Positions 5,468 through 5,689 of a DNA stretch of 5,689 bases are shown here, one piece after another; position 1 is the first letter of the stretch; each line of letters starts with the position of its first letter. A program made the position numbers and the translations under genes. The notes under the pieces were generated by a model. It was not told the origin of the DNA, made no database searches, and saw nothing but the letters and a program-made list of their open reading frames with translations. Source of the stretch: Balneolales bacterium (lineage in GTDB: Bacteria; Bacteroidota; Rhodothermia; Balneolales; Natronogracilivirgulaceae); the NCBI GenBank assembly GCA_007133875.1, contig SLLW01000370.1, positions 1-5,689 of the forward strand, given 5' to 3'.

Positions 5468-5689
5468 ATCAATAAACGTGGGATTTACCTTCTGTTATTA
5501 AAGGGGGCCTTGCTATTTGGTTTTTTTAAAAAAAATCGAAGCGTTTGTCCAGAATATTATCAAATTGCCTGGATAACTATTCCCGGTTCATACGAACCTC
5601 TGAGATGATGTGATCTTGTTCCATAGGTTGATAATAAAAAAAATAAAGCTGAAAAAAACGGGTAATATCAATTATTTACGAGTTGTCAA
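5468..5689. promoter_or_regulatory. Upstream region of the thioredoxin-fold gene
   Basis: These 222 bases hold no gene that I can support. A self-complementary T7A8 run is at 5521-5535, about 55 bases before the minus-strand ATG; such tracts bend DNA and are common near promoters. An imperfect dyad, GGTTC at 5585-5589 and GAACC at 5594-5598, lies further upstream. At the right edge a minus-strand TTGACA (5689-5684) is followed after 16 bases by TATTAC, a weak promoter candidate that would give a leader of nearly 200 bases. None of these is decisive. Confidence 0.35.

Noticed and set aside
1..5689. CRISPR array, tRNA, rRNA or intact insertion sequence
   Set aside because: No regularly spaced direct repeats, no cloverleaf with anticodon and T-arm, and no transposase-like frame were seen.

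Overview
The window looks like chromosomal DNA of a free-living bacterium of the Bacteroidota/Balneolota/Rhodothermota/Chlorobiota assemblage, most likely Balneolota-like. This is an inference from three things: the genes have AT-rich leaders with no usable Shine-Dalgarno site, the small four-helix membrane protein is of a type I associate with Bacteroidota and relatives, and there is a periplasmic TlpA-type protein with a long extra N-terminal region. Base composition is moderate, with one clearly AT-rich stretch (about 3272-3500). I could not run any database search, so the phylum is tentative.

Layout. (1) 1-489, minus strand: the 5' part of a gene for a zinc-ribbon plus Smr-domain protein, cut by the left edge. 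(2) 490-895: a divergent intergenic region with an inverted repeat and a pair of GATCCGG/ATTCCGG-type repeats. (3) 896-2650, plus strand: the most notable gene, a secreted, membrane-anchored copper protein. It has a NirK-like two-cupredoxin core, a third cupredoxin with a complete type-1 copper site, and a C-terminal transmembrane helix. (4) 2669-2700: a hairpin between convergent genes. (5) 2715-3143, minus strand: a four-helix membrane protein with conserved-looking histidines ('cytochrome B'-like annotation group). (6) 3144-3501: no gene I can support; it holds a perfect 11-bp inverted repeat and AT-rich sequence. (7) 3502-3726, minus strand: a YefM/Phd-type antitoxin relic interrupted by an in-frame stop, with no recognisable toxin after it and a palindrome-bearing promoter candidate before it. 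(8) 3809-5467, minus strand: a secreted TlpA/ResA-like thioredoxin protein with long extra domains on both sides of the catalytic fold. (9) 5468-5689: its upstream region.

How the genes may work together. Three of the four intact products act in or at the cell envelope and concern redox chemistry: the copper protein, a possible b-heme membrane protein convergent with it, and a thiol-disulfide protein further downstream. Shared function is plausible but unproven, because the genes lie in separate transcription units.

The main point for a second look is the copper protein. Gap-free alignment around its metal ligands keeps all three type-2 copper histidines and the catalytic His. However, Ser replaces the catalytic Asp of NirK, and Gln replaces the type-1 axial Met. 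It should not be read as an ordinary nitrite reductase. The second point is the antitoxin relic, whose DNA-binding half is still open while its toxin-binding half is cut off.
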